64,000 nt of DNA from CBDFGN01 sp965247065 (lineage in GTDB: Bacteria; Bacteroidota; Bacteroidia; Cytophagales; Cyclobacteriaceae), in contig CBDFGN010000006.1 of NCBI GenBank assembly GCA_965247065.1, positions 3,348,001 to 3,412,000 on the forward strand. The letters are read 5' to 3'. Shown piece by piece: positions 1 to 9,544 of the stretch. The notes under the pieces were generated by a model that had not been told where the DNA came from, ran no database searches, and saw only the letters and a program-made list of their open reading frames with translations. Position 1 is the stretch's first letter. Each line of letters begins with the position of its first letter. The position numbers and the translations under genes were made by a program.

Positions 1-566
1 AACGCAAAATCATCTCCTTCCCCGGAAGTCCTATTTAGATCTTCAAGAAAAAAGTCGCAGATAGATCGACTTTTTTCTAATAATCTTTGCTCCCTAAGTA
101 GGTCATAGGCGTCGAGCAACCCGTTGGCAACATAGGCACTGGCCACGACAGTAGGAGAATTTCTAGGCTGATTAAATGCCCGGGCTTGCCACTCAAAGTT
201 ATAACCCCAGGCGCTTCCCGACCATCCTGGAGATTCTAACTCCAGAAGCGATTTAAGCAAAGATCGGATGCTAACCAATCTTGTGTCCTCGGGCTCCATT
301 TTGTAAAGATTGCAATATCCAGATATGAAAAGCCCCAACCCTTGAGAGTTGTATTGCTTCGGCACCCTTGATAATCCTCGAAAATTGAAGGGGCTTCTTT
401 TGAATAACTGGATCCAGGCAAGTTTTGAGAGCCGGAATCCCGAAAAGGGTAATTTGTGAAACAACTGACTGTTGAGACCATCAAAGGGGTCCCAGCCCAG
501 AAACTTCTGCTGCACACAGTATTTCTCAAGCTTATTAAATGAAGCTCTTACTAATTCAGGCTTCAT
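1..566 (-). CDS. Partial alpha/alpha-toroid (six-hairpin-like) protein, C-terminus outside the window
   Basis: An open frame starts at the ATG at 566 and runs off the left edge without a stop, giving about 188 residues. The ATG follows directly on the TAA stop of the ligase-like gene (TAAATG), so the two are almost certainly cotranslated. The protein is soluble, with no signal peptide. It has the repeated helical look and aromatic-rich blocks (for example SAWGYNFEWQARAF) of alpha/alpha-toroid proteins found in exopolysaccharide loci, often labelled heparinase-like or, wrongly, aminolevulinate dehydratase. The substrate is unknown; modification of a glycan or glycolipid is an inference from context. 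A second, different toroid protein lies at 57645-59207. Confidence 0.7.
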   Translation of the reverse strand, partial: MKPELVRASFNKLEKYCVQQKFLGWDPFDGLNSQLFHKLPFSGFRLSKLAWIQLFKRSPFNFRGLSRVPKQYNSQGLGLFISGYCNLYKMEPEDTRLVSIRSLLKSLLELESPGWSGSAWGYNFEWQARAFNQPRNSPTVVASAYVANGLLDAYDLLREQRLLEKSRSICDFFLEDLNRTSGEGDDFA

Positions 567-1841
567 TTATGAAAGGGCTATCTTTTTTGTACTAGAATAA
601 ATCAAAAATGACAGGAAGAAAAAAAAGAATACAATCCCTTTGCTTATTACGAGAGTCGATTCAGTAATGCTGAATTGAAAAAAGATCCATATCAAACCGA
701 AAAGGAGGACTTCTTTTCGTTTCCACGCCGTTAGAAAACTGGCGTAGAACATCAACAAGAATACCAGAATTCCAGGCACTCCCCAAGCCGCAACGGAGTA
801 CAAAAACTGGTTGTGCGGATGGTATTCGTCTATAAAAGCGAAATAGAAATCGTTCGCCTTATATATTTCTACCAGATAAGGCCCGATCGACCCGGTACCC
901 ACGCCGATGAGCCAGTGGTCCTTTATTAGTATCAGAGCGTGTTCCCAAAGTGCCAACCTCAGATTCGCGGAGTTCCAATTGCCTGGAGGATGGATTGTCA
1001 CATCGTATTCAAAAACACTCAGGTTGTTGCCTATCTTGTTGACAACCACGTAAATGGCAAATACCAACATAGCAATCATCACGAATCCCAGCAGCAACTT
1101 AAGCCTTCGGTGCCGATCGTCAAGCCGGTAAATCTTGTTGACCAACAGAACCACCAGGAAAAGGACCATGGCCAAAGTAAGGTTGGCTGACTGAAGAAGT
1201 AGGAGAATCGTTATCAAGTAGATCACCAGGATCAATATCCAAGGGCGTTCCCTTAACGACCTCTGAGATTGAAATAGTCTTTCAACCAGGATAAAGATTG
1301 CAAAAGTCAAATATAGGGCGAGATATACAGCATGCAAAGACAAGTGGGCGCTAAGACGATGATACAAAAATACGTTCTCCATGCTTTTGTGAACCGGGTT
1401 AACGTAACCCAAGGTCCCAGCGCTAATGGCCAAATAGGTTGCCCCTCCAAGACAAACCAGCGATGCCAATACAATCCCAAATACGTACGCACTGAGAACG
1501 CTCTCCCGGGTAGAAGATGGGAGGTAGTAAACCCCACAGAGGATAAAAGGGAAGACAATTATCGGAGAGAGAGTTTCCAGTTTTTGCAATCCCAGTTGAA
1601 TGTGATCCGAATAGAATAATCCTATCACTGCAACCACATACAATCCGATGACCGGAATAAAAACTCGATTCTGGCCGACCACCTTTAGCACCCCATTTGG
1701 TTGGGGAATGGCATAGGCAACAAGCCAGGAAACCAAAGTAATCAATAAAGCTATATTGGTCGCACCCCGGTAAAAAGGTATGGTAAAAACGGCCGTCGCA
1801 AGCGAAAAAAAGTAAAGCTTGGAGGCAAGGATGCTAATCAT
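567..1841 (-). CDS. O-antigen ligase / polymerase (Wzy/WaaL-like) membrane protein
   Basis: This is a polytopic inner-membrane protein of about 424 residues with 10 to 12 hydrophobic segments. A large loop towards the C-terminal half contains WLIGVGTGSIGPYLVEIYK and DEYHPHNQFLYSVAAWGVPG. The G-x-G followed by an H-N-Q-F loop is the usual signature of the Wzy_C/O-antigen ligase superfamily, which transfers or polymerises undecaprenyl-linked glycans on the periplasmic face. I start it at the ATG at 1841, which overlaps the stop of the upstream dehydrogenase by 8 bases; a TTG at 1853 is possible but less likely. Ligase and polymerase cannot be separated from sequence alone. Confidence 0.8.
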   Translation of the reverse strand: MISILASKLYFFSLATAVFTIPFYRGATNIALLITLVSWLVAYAIPQPNGVLKVVGQNRVFIPVIGLYVVAVIGLFYSDHIQLGLQKLETLSPIIVFPFILCGVYYLPSSTRESVLSAYVFGIVLASLVCLGGATYLAISAGTLGYVNPVHKSMENVFLYHRLSAHLSLHAVYLALYLTFAIFILVERLFQSQRSLRERPWILILVIYLITILLLLQSANLTLAMVLFLVVLLVNKIYRLDDRHRRLKLLLGFVMIAMLVFAIYVVVNKIGNNLSVFEYDVTIHPPGNWNSANLRLALWEHALILIKDHWLIGVGTGSIGPYLVEIYKANDFYFAFIDEYHPHNQFLYSVAAWGVPGILVFLLMFYASFLTAWKRKEVLLFGLIWIFFQFSITESTLVISKGIVFFFFFLSFLIYSSTKKIALS

Positions 1842-3993
1842 TTGGAGGCGCAACCGATTGAGGCAGATTAGTTGAAAGAGAATCCCGAATTTTGAAAGTC
1901 GCCAAAGTTGTCAAGTACAGGGAATGGAAGCTGATTGGTACTTGTGAACCTTGTTTTATGGCGTCCAAACATCTGAATACCTCTTCTTTGTGGCCTTTGC
2001 CCGAAACTGAGGTAGCATTTTTGCCGGAGCCAACAACGCTCGTAACCCTTTTGAAATCATCAATGATCCAAGCCCTTCCACCACAAAATATCTCTAGTCG
2101 CTCCTTAGGCAAATTCTTGTTACCCAACGATGTATATAATATTTGACCATTGGAACCATCAGACATCCGAAGGCCAATGGTCACGTTGTCTTGATCAGCC
2201 AATCCACGATTGTCGTTGGCCGTGGTGGTTGCAAAGACTTGAGCAGGATCACTGCCGGTAAGAAACTGGATCAAATCTATGAAATGGCAAACCTCTCCAA
2301 CGATCCTGCCCCCTCCTATTCCAGGATCCAGGATCCAGTGGCCTGGTTCCAGTTTGTCCGCACTAACCCTGTAATTGAACATTAGTGGTTGGTCCAATCC
2401 TTCCAGATCATCTTTTACAAATTTCGCGGCTGGCGAAAATCTGCGATTAAAACCGACCATCAGACGTCCCTTACACTCAGCAACTGCCTGCTTGAGCTGT
2501 TTCAGTTGATCTAAATCAAGCGCCAGCGGCTTCTCGACAAAAACGTTTTTCCCGTTTCTCAAGCCTTCCAACACCAGGGGTGCGTGAGAATCATGCCGTG
2601 TAGCAATAAAAATGGTGTCAATTGATGGTTCGCTAAAGACGTCATCCGGATTGGTTGACGCCTGGCCGAATCCAAATTTGGAGGCTGCGCTGCTCGAGGT
2701 AAGGCTCCGGGTAGTTACCACGGTATGCAAAGACGCCCCCCAGGCCCGAATATGAGGGAGTAGATAGGATTGAGCAAAACTGCCAGCGCCAATGAAACCA
2801 ATATTCAGGGCTGCCGGCTCGAATGTCCGCTGAATGACTTTCTGACTCAGTTTTTCCTTCCGATCGACCGGATACTCAAGGAGGATCCCCAGGCTCTCAT
2901 GGTTTGATCTACCAAGAACCAAGTCATAAGCCTTCTCAGCCTCCTCTACTTTAAATACGTGGCTTACCAAAGGTTTTACACTGACCGCCTGGCTTTCCAG
3001 TTGGCCGAGGAACGCTTCCATATTTCGCTGCTCAGTCCATCTGACGTAATCGTAAGGATAATCTCTTCCTAACTCCTCGAATTCAGGATCGTATCTTCCG
3101 GGTCCATAGGAGGCACTCATTTTCAGTTCAAGCTCCTTTTGATAAAAATGGGGTTCTCGTGGAACATCCATTTTTACGTCTCCAACGATTACGATCCGAC
3201 CTTTTTTACGAAGAATCTTGGTCGCGAGCACCACCGGGTCATTGGACGAGGTAGCAGCAGCGATAATTACGCTATCAAAGCCGCGGCCTCGGGTAAAGTG
3301 ATCTAATACCGGGTCTAAATCAGGGTTGTCGCGGGCCATTGCCTCATGGGCCCCCATTTCCTTCATCAAATCCACCAGTCGGGAGTCGAGATCGATGCCA
3401 AATACGCGGCATCCATTTGCCAGTAGGAGTTGGTTGGTGATCTGGCCCAATAAACCCAACCCGATCACACAGACGTTTTCTCCCAGTTTTGGATCACATT
3501 GCCGAAGTGCCTGAATCGCTATTGCACCGAGCGTAGTGAAACTGGCTTGTTCAAACGACACCGAATCTGGAATCCTTGCCACCAAATTCTGAGGTACCGA
3601 TACTATTTCAGCGTGGGATGCGTAATCCTGGCCGGCGCAAGCTACCCGGTCTCCCGGTTTAAACACACCATCCTTATCCATGGACGCAACTACGATTCCC
3701 GAGGTGCTGTATCCCAGTGCTTTGAGGGAACCCAGCTTGGTCCTTACCTTCTTATAGGTGCTGGCAAAACCTTCTCTGCGTAAATTATTCAGAACCTGCT
3801 TAACCAGATCTGGGCGTTGCCGGGCCTTACCTAAAATGCTGGCCTTACCTACCTTCACGGTCGACTTTTCAGTACCGGTGCTGATCAGCGAGTACCGATT
3901 CTCGACCAGCACCCTGCCATCGATCAAGGTCGGTGCCGGAACCTCCTCCACAGATAATTGACCCGTCTTAAAATTCTGGACGACCTGCTTCAT
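1834..3993 (-). CDS. Bi-domain oxidoreductase: zinc-type alcohol dehydrogenase fused to Gfo/Idh/MocA
   Basis: The 719-residue protein joins two dehydrogenases. Residues 1 to about 370 form a medium-chain dehydrogenase domain with a Rossmann motif VIGLGLLGQI near residue 175. From about residue 395 a Gfo/Idh/MocA domain begins (NIGFIGAGSFAQSYLLP) and carries the family lysine motif VEKPLALDL. Proteins of this layout are common in polysaccharide clusters next to toroid and heparinase-like proteins, and probably oxidise or reduce a sugar nucleotide or sugar lipid; the exact substrate is unknown. Upstream lies a methyltransferase whose stop is one base from this start. The gene appears intact and overlaps the ligase-like gene downstream. 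Confidence 0.85.
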   Translation of the reverse strand: MKQVVQNFKTGQLSVEEVPAPTLIDGRVLVENRYSLISTGTEKSTVKVGKASILGKARQRPDLVKQVLNNLRREGFASTYKKVRTKLGSLKALGYSTSGIVVASMDKDGVFKPGDRVACAGQDYASHAEIVSVPQNLVARIPDSVSFEQASFTTLGAIAIQALRQCDPKLGENVCVIGLGLLGQITNQLLLANGCRVFGIDLDSRLVDLMKEMGAHEAMARDNPDLDPVLDHFTRGRGFDSVIIAAATSSNDPVVLATKILRKKGRIVIVGDVKMDVPREPHFYQKELELKMSASYGPGRYDPEFEELGRDYPYDYVRWTEQRNMEAFLGQLESQAVSVKPLVSHVFKVEEAEKAYDLVLGRSNHESLGILLEYPVDRKEKLSQKVIQRTFEPAALNIGFIGAGSFAQSYLLPHIRAWGASLHTVVTTRSLTSSSAASKFGFGQASTNPDDVFSEPSIDTIFIATRHDSHAPLVLEGLRNGKNVFVEKPLALDLDQLKQLKQAVAECKGRLMVGFNRRFSPAAKFVKDDLEGLDQPLMFNYRVSADKLEPGHWILDPGIGGGRIVGEVCHFIDLIQFLTGSDPAQVFATTTANDNRGLADQDNVTIGLRMSDGSNGQILYTSLGNKNLPKERLEIFCGGRAWIIDDFKRVTSVVGSGKNATSVSGKGHKEEVFRCLDAIKQGSQVPISFHSLYLTTLATFKIRDSLSTNLPQSVAPPND

Positions 3994-3994
3994 T

Positions 3995-4891
3995 TCATTT
4001 TTGAGCCGTTATCCAAAGATGCCAACCGAATTTTCGGGATAGCCAGGATTTGACCCTGGTGGGTAATACCAGTTGCAAACCTAACAAATGTCTCTCATTC
4101 AAGAAATGGACCCGAAATTCAACTCCTCTAAAGCTTGCAAATAATCTTGAGGAAGATCTCCTACTCCAAACAGAGGAGAATACATTGTCTGGACCATCCG
4201 TTGATTTGTGAATAAAGGTAGCCATATCCAGATAGGAAAGGCCATTGGTTTTTAGGTTCTCCATATGTTTATTTATCCGGGACCGGTTTTCTCCAGTAAC
4301 CATGGCCACCAACTTTACCAGAAAAGGAAGTACCACCAGGACCAACAGGCCGATGCGGCGAAAAACCCCGATGCTGAGGTAGTAATTGACCGAATTTCGA
4401 TGGTAAAGCATGACCAAAGCCTTCCCACCAGGGACCAAAACCCGACGGATCTGTTCCACAATAGATTTTATTTCAGGCGAATGATGAATAACTCCATGGG
4501 TGAATACGTAGTCGAAATGACTGTCCGGATAATCCAGGTGCTCCGCTGAGCCAACTGATAAATTCGCAAATGGCAGTTCAAATATTCGGAACCGTTCCCT
4601 GGCTCGGTGAACGGAGCTTGGGGTAAGATCGACTCCGGAATAAATCCCCCCCCGGTCGATAATCTGCATTGCATCGGCAGCCTGGCCAATACCAATTTCA
4701 AGAACCTTCTTGTCTCGAAAATCTAACCGGTCCAATTCCTGCAGGATATGACCCTCGGTCCGATACCGGAAATCGTCATAAGCTTCAAAGAATTCTTTTG
4801 AGGGCGATCCCGCTACAAAGTTTGAACCAACCGGATTTTCATCCCAGAAGGATCTTATATCTTCGGTATTCCTATTTCCGATCTCGCCCAT
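3995..4891 (-). CDS. Class I SAM-dependent methyltransferase
   Basis: A methyltransferase of about 298 residues with SAM-binding motif I VLEIGIGQAADAMQ, the acidic strand-2 end YSGVDLTP, and the motif IV region FDYVFTHGVIHHSPE. The frame extends upstream to 4963, but the ATG at 4891 gives a natural N-terminus (MGEIGNRNTEDIRSFWDENP). It overlaps the end of asnB by 20 bases, as expected for translational coupling. The FWDENPVG opening is typical of methyltransferases in sugar loci that act on sugar nucleotides or lipid-linked sugars. A hydrophobic stretch around residue 185 suggests membrane association. The target is unknown. Confidence 0.82.
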   Translation of the reverse strand: MGEIGNRNTEDIRSFWDENPVGSNFVAGSPSKEFFEAYDDFRYRTEGHILQELDRLDFRDKKVLEIGIGQAADAMQIIDRGGIYSGVDLTPSSVHRARERFRIFELPFANLSVGSAEHLDYPDSHFDYVFTHGVIHHSPEIKSIVEQIRRVLVPGGKALVMLYHRNSVNYYLSIGVFRRIGLLVLVVLPFLVKLVAMVTGENRSRINKHMENLKTNGLSYLDMATFIHKSTDGPDNVFSSVWSRRSSSRLFASFRGVEFRVHFLNERHLLGLQLVLPTRVKSWLSRKFGWHLWITAQK

Positions 4892-6782
4892 GGCTATCGT
4901 CCAAAAACTCTCGAAACCATAATTCCAAGGTGAGCAATTGATAAAGCTGATAAGAGAAATCATCGAGTCCAGCGCGATCTTTTTGGATCATGTTGTCGAT
5001 AGCCTGGAAGTTAAAGACCCCCCGTTCCTTTATCGACGACGAGGACAACACATCTCCGACCATCTCGGCCAGCTCGCCGCTAATCCAGGATCGCAGGGGC
5101 ACGCCAAATGAAGCCTTGGGCCGATGTACAAATTTCTTAGGAAGATACCTTTCGGCCAACCTCTTTAATATGTATTTGGATTGGCCGTTTTTGTACTTAA
5201 GGGAACCTGGAACCTTCATTGCCGTTTCCACCACTAGCTTGTCAACAAATGGAACCCTTACTTCGACTGAAGAAGCCATTGAGGCCCGGTCGGTGTAAGC
5301 CAAATTCAATCCAGGTAAGAAGTAATGCAGGTCGGTGAAACACATTCTATTCACGACATCCTCCGGATAAACTGAGGAGAATACCTGATTGTGTTGATCT
5401 CTCAACTCTCGATATTGCTCCATTATAGGCTTAACCACCAACTCCTCAAGGTCGTTTTGATCATAATAGGAATAGCTTCGAAGATAGGCATCGGGTATCG
5501 GCAGGTTGGCAAAGCCGGAGAATCTTTTTCCCCATCTTCCCAATTTGAATCCTTGGCCCATGACTCTTACTGGCATGCTCCTCACCACTTGATCAATGGG
5601 TCTTCTAAAGACCAGGGGCACCTTCTGATATCTTTCGGCCAACAAGGTTGCCCTGTGTCTACGATAGCCAAAAAAGATCTCATCCGCGCCGATCCCTGAA
5701 AGAAGCACTTTTACCCCTTGATTTCTGGCTGCGGCGCAGATCAAATTTGTATTAATGGCCGCCGGATCCCCGATGGGTTCATCCAGTGACCTTACAATTC
5801 TTGGTAATTCCTGGATGATCTCCGGTTCGATCAGAATCTGGTGGTGGTCAAATCCCATCGATTTAGCAAGTTCCGCCGCGAAAACTTCATCGGAAGGCAT
5901 CTTTTCCACTTCTTTATCCTTCGCCAAAGTAGCTATGGTGTAAGTGGAAAGATTGACATTGTGCTTCCCCGCCAGAACCGAAATAAGTGAAGAATCCAAA
6001 CCCCCGCTCAGGAACGAGGATACCGGGACATCCGCAACCATGTGTCGGTCAATAGAGCCTTGAATTGTTGAGTCCAGTTCTTCCAACCATTGACCCTCAT
6101 CAAGCAAAGACTCGGTAGGCTCTAATTCCCAATAGCATTCGACTTTAACTCCGGATTGGGAAGACAATTCCAAAAAATGACCGGGTGGAAGTTTTAGAAA
6201 ACCGCTGATCATGGTTTGATCACCGGGAATCCAGGAAAAATTAAGGGCGCCAACCAGGCTGCTATGATTCACTTGTCTGGACAGGCCGGGAATCTCAAGC
6301 AGGGTTTTGAGCTCAGATGAGAATGCTAATTGATTGCCGGAAGAAAAGTAGAACAAGGGTTTGATACCAAAATGGTCACGGGCCAAAAACAGATTGCCAG
6401 TTCCAATATTGTAGATCGCAAATGCAAACATGCCAAGAAAATGGTCAAGGCATTTCTTGCCCATCTTGCGATACATTTCCAATACAACTTCGGTGTCAGA
6501 CTCGGTTGAAAATTGGACTCCCGAGTTTTTGGCCAGATCGTCCCGTAATTCCCGATAGTTGTATAACTCACCATTGTAAATTATGACCAGTCCCTGCTTG
6601 TGGAGAGGTTGATTGGATCGATCAGCTAAGTCTATTATTGAGAGGCGTTGACTGCAAAGTGCCACTCCGTTTTCTGCCCAGATACTCTGATGGTCAGGAC
6701 CGCGGTGCCTTTGCAAGAAATTCGCCCTGATCGCAAGTTCTCTACCTTCCTTGAAATTAATAAATCCAGCAATACCACACAT
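4872..6782 (-). CDS. asnB: AsnB-type glutamine-dependent amidotransferase (asparagine synthase family), copy 1
   Basis: The 636-residue protein has both AsnB domains. The N-terminal class II glutaminase domain starts MCGIAGF with the nucleophilic Cys2. The C-terminal synthetase domain carries the ATP pyrophosphatase loop FLSGGLDSSLIS and LLSGIGADEIFFGYRRH. In polysaccharide clusters such proteins are generally thought to amidate uronic acid carboxyls or related groups using glutamine nitrogen, rather than make asparagine. It heads a run that continues into a methyltransferase, the bi-domain dehydrogenase and a ligase. It is one of four intact family members in this window, with fragments of two more. 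Confidence 0.9.
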   Translation of the reverse strand: MCGIAGFINFKEGRELAIRANFLQRHRGPDHQSIWAENGVALCSQRLSIIDLADRSNQPLHKQGLVIIYNGELYNYRELRDDLAKNSGVQFSTESDTEVVLEMYRKMGKKCLDHFLGMFAFAIYNIGTGNLFLARDHFGIKPLFYFSSGNQLAFSSELKTLLEIPGLSRQVNHSSLVGALNFSWIPGDQTMISGFLKLPPGHFLELSSQSGVKVECYWELEPTESLLDEGQWLEELDSTIQGSIDRHMVADVPVSSFLSGGLDSSLISVLAGKHNVNLSTYTIATLAKDKEVEKMPSDEVFAAELAKSMGFDHHQILIEPEIIQELPRIVRSLDEPIGDPAAINTNLICAAARNQGVKVLLSGIGADEIFFGYRRHRATLLAERYQKVPLVFRRPIDQVVRSMPVRVMGQGFKLGRWGKRFSGFANLPIPDAYLRSYSYYDQNDLEELVVKPIMEQYRELRDQHNQVFSSVYPEDVVNRMCFTDLHYFLPGLNLAYTDRASMASSVEVRVPFVDKLVVETAMKVPGSLKYKNGQSKYILKRLAERYLPKKFVHRPKASFGVPLRSWISGELAEMVGDVLSSSSIKERGVFNFQAIDNMIQKDRAGLDDFSYQLYQLLTLELWFREFLDDSHGRDRK

Positions 6783-6920
6783 GGGCCTTATTAATTGCCA
6801 AAATTAACCAATTATTGGAGCAAACAACCTGAGCACCTTGCTTTCATGGCGGTCCGTAAAGTGATTCGATAAATCCAGCGATACTACCAGATCAGAATGT
6901 TCCGTGTAACCTGCCTGCTT

Positions 6921-8204
6921 TTAGAGAGAATGACTCTCTTTCATGACGTCGGGCACCAATTCGCGATCCTTTGTGAAGAAAAAAATCGCTGTAAAATATA
7001 CCAGCCAAAAAAAAGCCGAACTATGAGGCAACTCTAAAACCACATGAAAAGAAGCCCATAACATCAATCCCATTAGGGACAACAACAGAAAATCCTTTTC
7101 GGGAGTTTTTTGGGAGAAGTTTCCCTCAAAGAAATACATCAAAACTCTCCTTAAAGGAAGTAGCAACAACAACGAGGGTAATATCCCAATATGAAAGGCC
7201 AGAGTAATAAAAGAGTTGTGCATAGGAGAAAGATATTGCTCCTCGGACCTTAACTCCATCCATGGAGAGTTCAAATCCGCCCTTAAAACTGCCAAAATTT
7301 CGGTCGAAGTAAATTTTCCTCCAAAGCCATTTCCTAAAAGGGCATAGTTATCTAGAAAAAGGTCCTTGAGCGTGAGTCTCCAATAGATAAGACGCCACAA
7401 CGAATTATGATCTTGAAACTGAGGAACCAGTTTGAAGAGAGGTATAATGGATACCACCAACACCAAAATGCCTATTACTCTAATTGGTCTGGGACTCTTC
7501 AGAAGTAAAAAGGCCACGGGAACACAAATTGAGCAAAGTACTGCCGAGGAATGATGGCCCATAGTCATGGTGAGGCCAATACATAACAAAATCAAACCCC
7601 ATTTTCTTACTGGATTTCGGTCAAACACCATTACGTATGACTGGAAAACAAATATGCCGGGGAATGCGAGGAGTGAGTAATAGTTGAACTCTGTGAAAAG
7701 CCGGCTATAGTAATTTCCTATGCTTAGGAAATTATACATATGGTAAATAACCTGGATGACTACAGATGCTAGGCCGATTAGTATAATGAATTGGACATTT
7801 AGGAGGTTGCGTTTGGTATCAACAAAGCTGAAAAATATGATATAACTCAAACCAAGATACCCGAATATTGCATAGTGCCTAACCATATATTCCAGTGGAC
7901 CGACGCGCACGATAAAGGAATAGATAAAATATACTCCACTCAGGACGAACAAGAAGATTGGAGGCCATAATAGCTCCCTATCTCCCCTTTTTAGGTACAG
8001 CACCAATGAAACAACACCCAAAGCCAAAAAGAGAAAATCATAAAGATGAAAATACCAGAAGAGGTGAAACTTGGCAAAATCCTTTCCAAAAAGAAGCAGC
8101 AATTCAATCAGAATAAACAGGGCCATTTGAACCGGATGAATAGGAGCTAGATTGAAAAGGGACTTGAACTTGATACGACTGAGTTCAAAAGGCCAAAAAG
8201 ACAT
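6921..8204 (-). CDS. O-antigen polymerase/ligase-like membrane protein, copy 1
   Basis: A 427-residue polytopic membrane protein with about 11 hydrophobic segments. The extracytoplasmic loop contains ALLGNGFGGKFTSTEILA and YLSPMHNSFITLAFHIGI, resembling the G-x-G / H-N-S-F loop of Wzy_C-type ligases and polymerases. It is clearly paralogous to the protein at 12191-13411, sharing blocks such as HPVQMALFILIE, MTMGHHSSAVLC and SPMHNS over the whole length. The ATG at 8204 lies just downstream of the flippase stop at 8213. A flippase plus polymerase pair is the standard export machinery of a Wzy-dependent polysaccharide. Confidence 0.78.
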   Translation of the reverse strand: MSFWPFELSRIKFKSLFNLAPIHPVQMALFILIELLLLFGKDFAKFHLFWYFHLYDFLFLALGVVSLVLYLKRGDRELLWPPIFLFVLSGVYFIYSFIVRVGPLEYMVRHYAIFGYLGLSYIIFFSFVDTKRNLLNVQFIILIGLASVVIQVIYHMYNFLSIGNYYSRLFTEFNYYSLLAFPGIFVFQSYVMVFDRNPVRKWGLILLCIGLTMTMGHHSSAVLCSICVPVAFLLLKSPRPIRVIGILVLVVSIIPLFKLVPQFQDHNSLWRLIYWRLTLKDLFLDNYALLGNGFGGKFTSTEILAVLRADLNSPWMELRSEEQYLSPMHNSFITLAFHIGILPSLLLLLPLRRVLMYFFEGNFSQKTPEKDFLLLSLMGLMLWASFHVVLELPHSSAFFWLVYFTAIFFFTKDRELVPDVMKESHSL

Positions 8205-8212
8205 GGATCGTT

Positions 8213-9544
8213 TTACGATTTTTGCAGGGAGGAACCGAACATTAAATTCCTAAAAACATAAAGTACTAGCAAAATGTAAATAGCGCAACTTATGAAGAGA
8301 TATGTGGCTGACGGCGGCAGAATCAATCTAATTGCCAAAGGTATAATTAGAATCGGCAATATTCTGAATAGAAATAGAATCCTCGTTGTAAAGAATTGCC
8401 ATCCACCCAAATGACTTCCCAGGATCACCAACAAAACGATTTCACCGGCAAACAAGCCATAAGGAATTCCAAACAAGTGATGTTCTGACATTGACAGTAG
8501 CAATACAATTACGAGCGTTGAAGACAAGGCGGTTAGATACGCAAAAAGATTCACGTTATCAGCCTTCTTAAGGAGGACCCGGATGTCAGCGGACGCTTTA
8601 AACGAAGCGATGAACATCATCCCACCAAATAGTAGAAGCATCAATTCCTTTCCATCGTAGGTTTGAGCGAAGAGAAGATTGAGTGTTGCTTGGGTGTATA
8701 AAAAAGCTGGAATTATCACAAATCCGCCGATGATAATGCCAAGTTTGTCGATTCTTAGGCCGGTTTCCGGGAACCGAACTTCTCTGAAGAAGGCTTGAAC
8801 AATGATCCTCAACCCGCCTTTAAAAATCTCGAAAACCTTTAAAAGACCATAAACCAATCCAATGACTTCAATAGAGTAAAATCCTTGGGCCAGTGCCAAA
8901 ATCCCGGTGATAAGCAATACCGAAGACAGTTGATACAATCCGACTTTATAGTACTTCAGATAAAACTTTATGAAGTTCTTGTTTATCGGGAATAAGTACT
9001 TGACTCTATTTATCCGTGAAGAGAAGAATCCCGAAATAAAAACTCCTACTCCTATAAGTACTATATAAACAATCACGTACTCGGTCTCCAGGTACATGGC
9101 TGCCAGGAGAAGGCCTCCATATGGAATAAGAACCCTAAAAAATGAAAGCCGTGCAGCTTGAATAGGTCTCCCGCTCCCGTACAGGGCATAATCTCCATTA
9201 AGAGCAATTATCGGAGCCAGGAAATAGGCCAGCTTTGTTTGGTCCCAGTTCAAATAAAAACTTGTAAAACCAAATAAAACCAGTAAAAGCCCCGTGGAAA
9301 ATCTGGCCGACTGGCCTAAATGATAATTACTTTTCCAATTTTTTTGTATCGCCACATTACGGTTAACCGACAGTTGAACGCCGAAGGAAACAATCCCGGT
9401 GATCAGAAATACCAATGAATCTACGATTCCGATGAAACCAGATGCCCTTTCGCCTAAATTCCTGAGAAGGTAGCTGATGGTGAGAATGGAAACCAGATGA
9501 GCTGAACCAGTAAAAAGAGCTACAATAGCGATTCTTCTAATCAT
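8213..9544 (-). CDS. Polysaccharide flippase (Wzx-like), first copy
   Basis: A 443-residue protein with about 12 hydrophobic helices and the N-terminal layout of MATE/MOP-type polysaccharide transporters (an initial amphipathic helix, then SILTISYLLRNLGERASGFIG). It probably flips undecaprenyl-pyrophosphate-linked repeat units across the inner membrane. Its start ATG overlaps the wecB stop in an ATGA (9541-9544), so the two are translationally coupled. A second, longer flippase of different sequence lies at 23191-24708. The presence of two suggests two repeat-unit pathways. Confidence 0.75.
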   Translation of the reverse strand: MIRRIAIVALFTGSAHLVSILTISYLLRNLGERASGFIGIVDSLVFLITGIVSFGVQLSVNRNVAIQKNWKSNYHLGQSARFSTGLLLVLFGFTSFYLNWDQTKLAYFLAPIIALNGDYALYGSGRPIQAARLSFFRVLIPYGGLLLAAMYLETEYVIVYIVLIGVGVFISGFFSSRINRVKYLFPINKNFIKFYLKYYKVGLYQLSSVLLITGILALAQGFYSIEVIGLVYGLLKVFEIFKGGLRIIVQAFFREVRFPETGLRIDKLGIIIGGFVIIPAFLYTQATLNLLFAQTYDGKELMLLLFGGMMFIASFKASADIRVLLKKADNVNLFAYLTALSSTLVIVLLLSMSEHHLFGIPYGLFAGEIVLLVILGSHLGGWQFFTTRILFLFRILPILIIPLAIRLILPPSATYLFISCAIYILLVLYVFRNLMFGSSLQKS

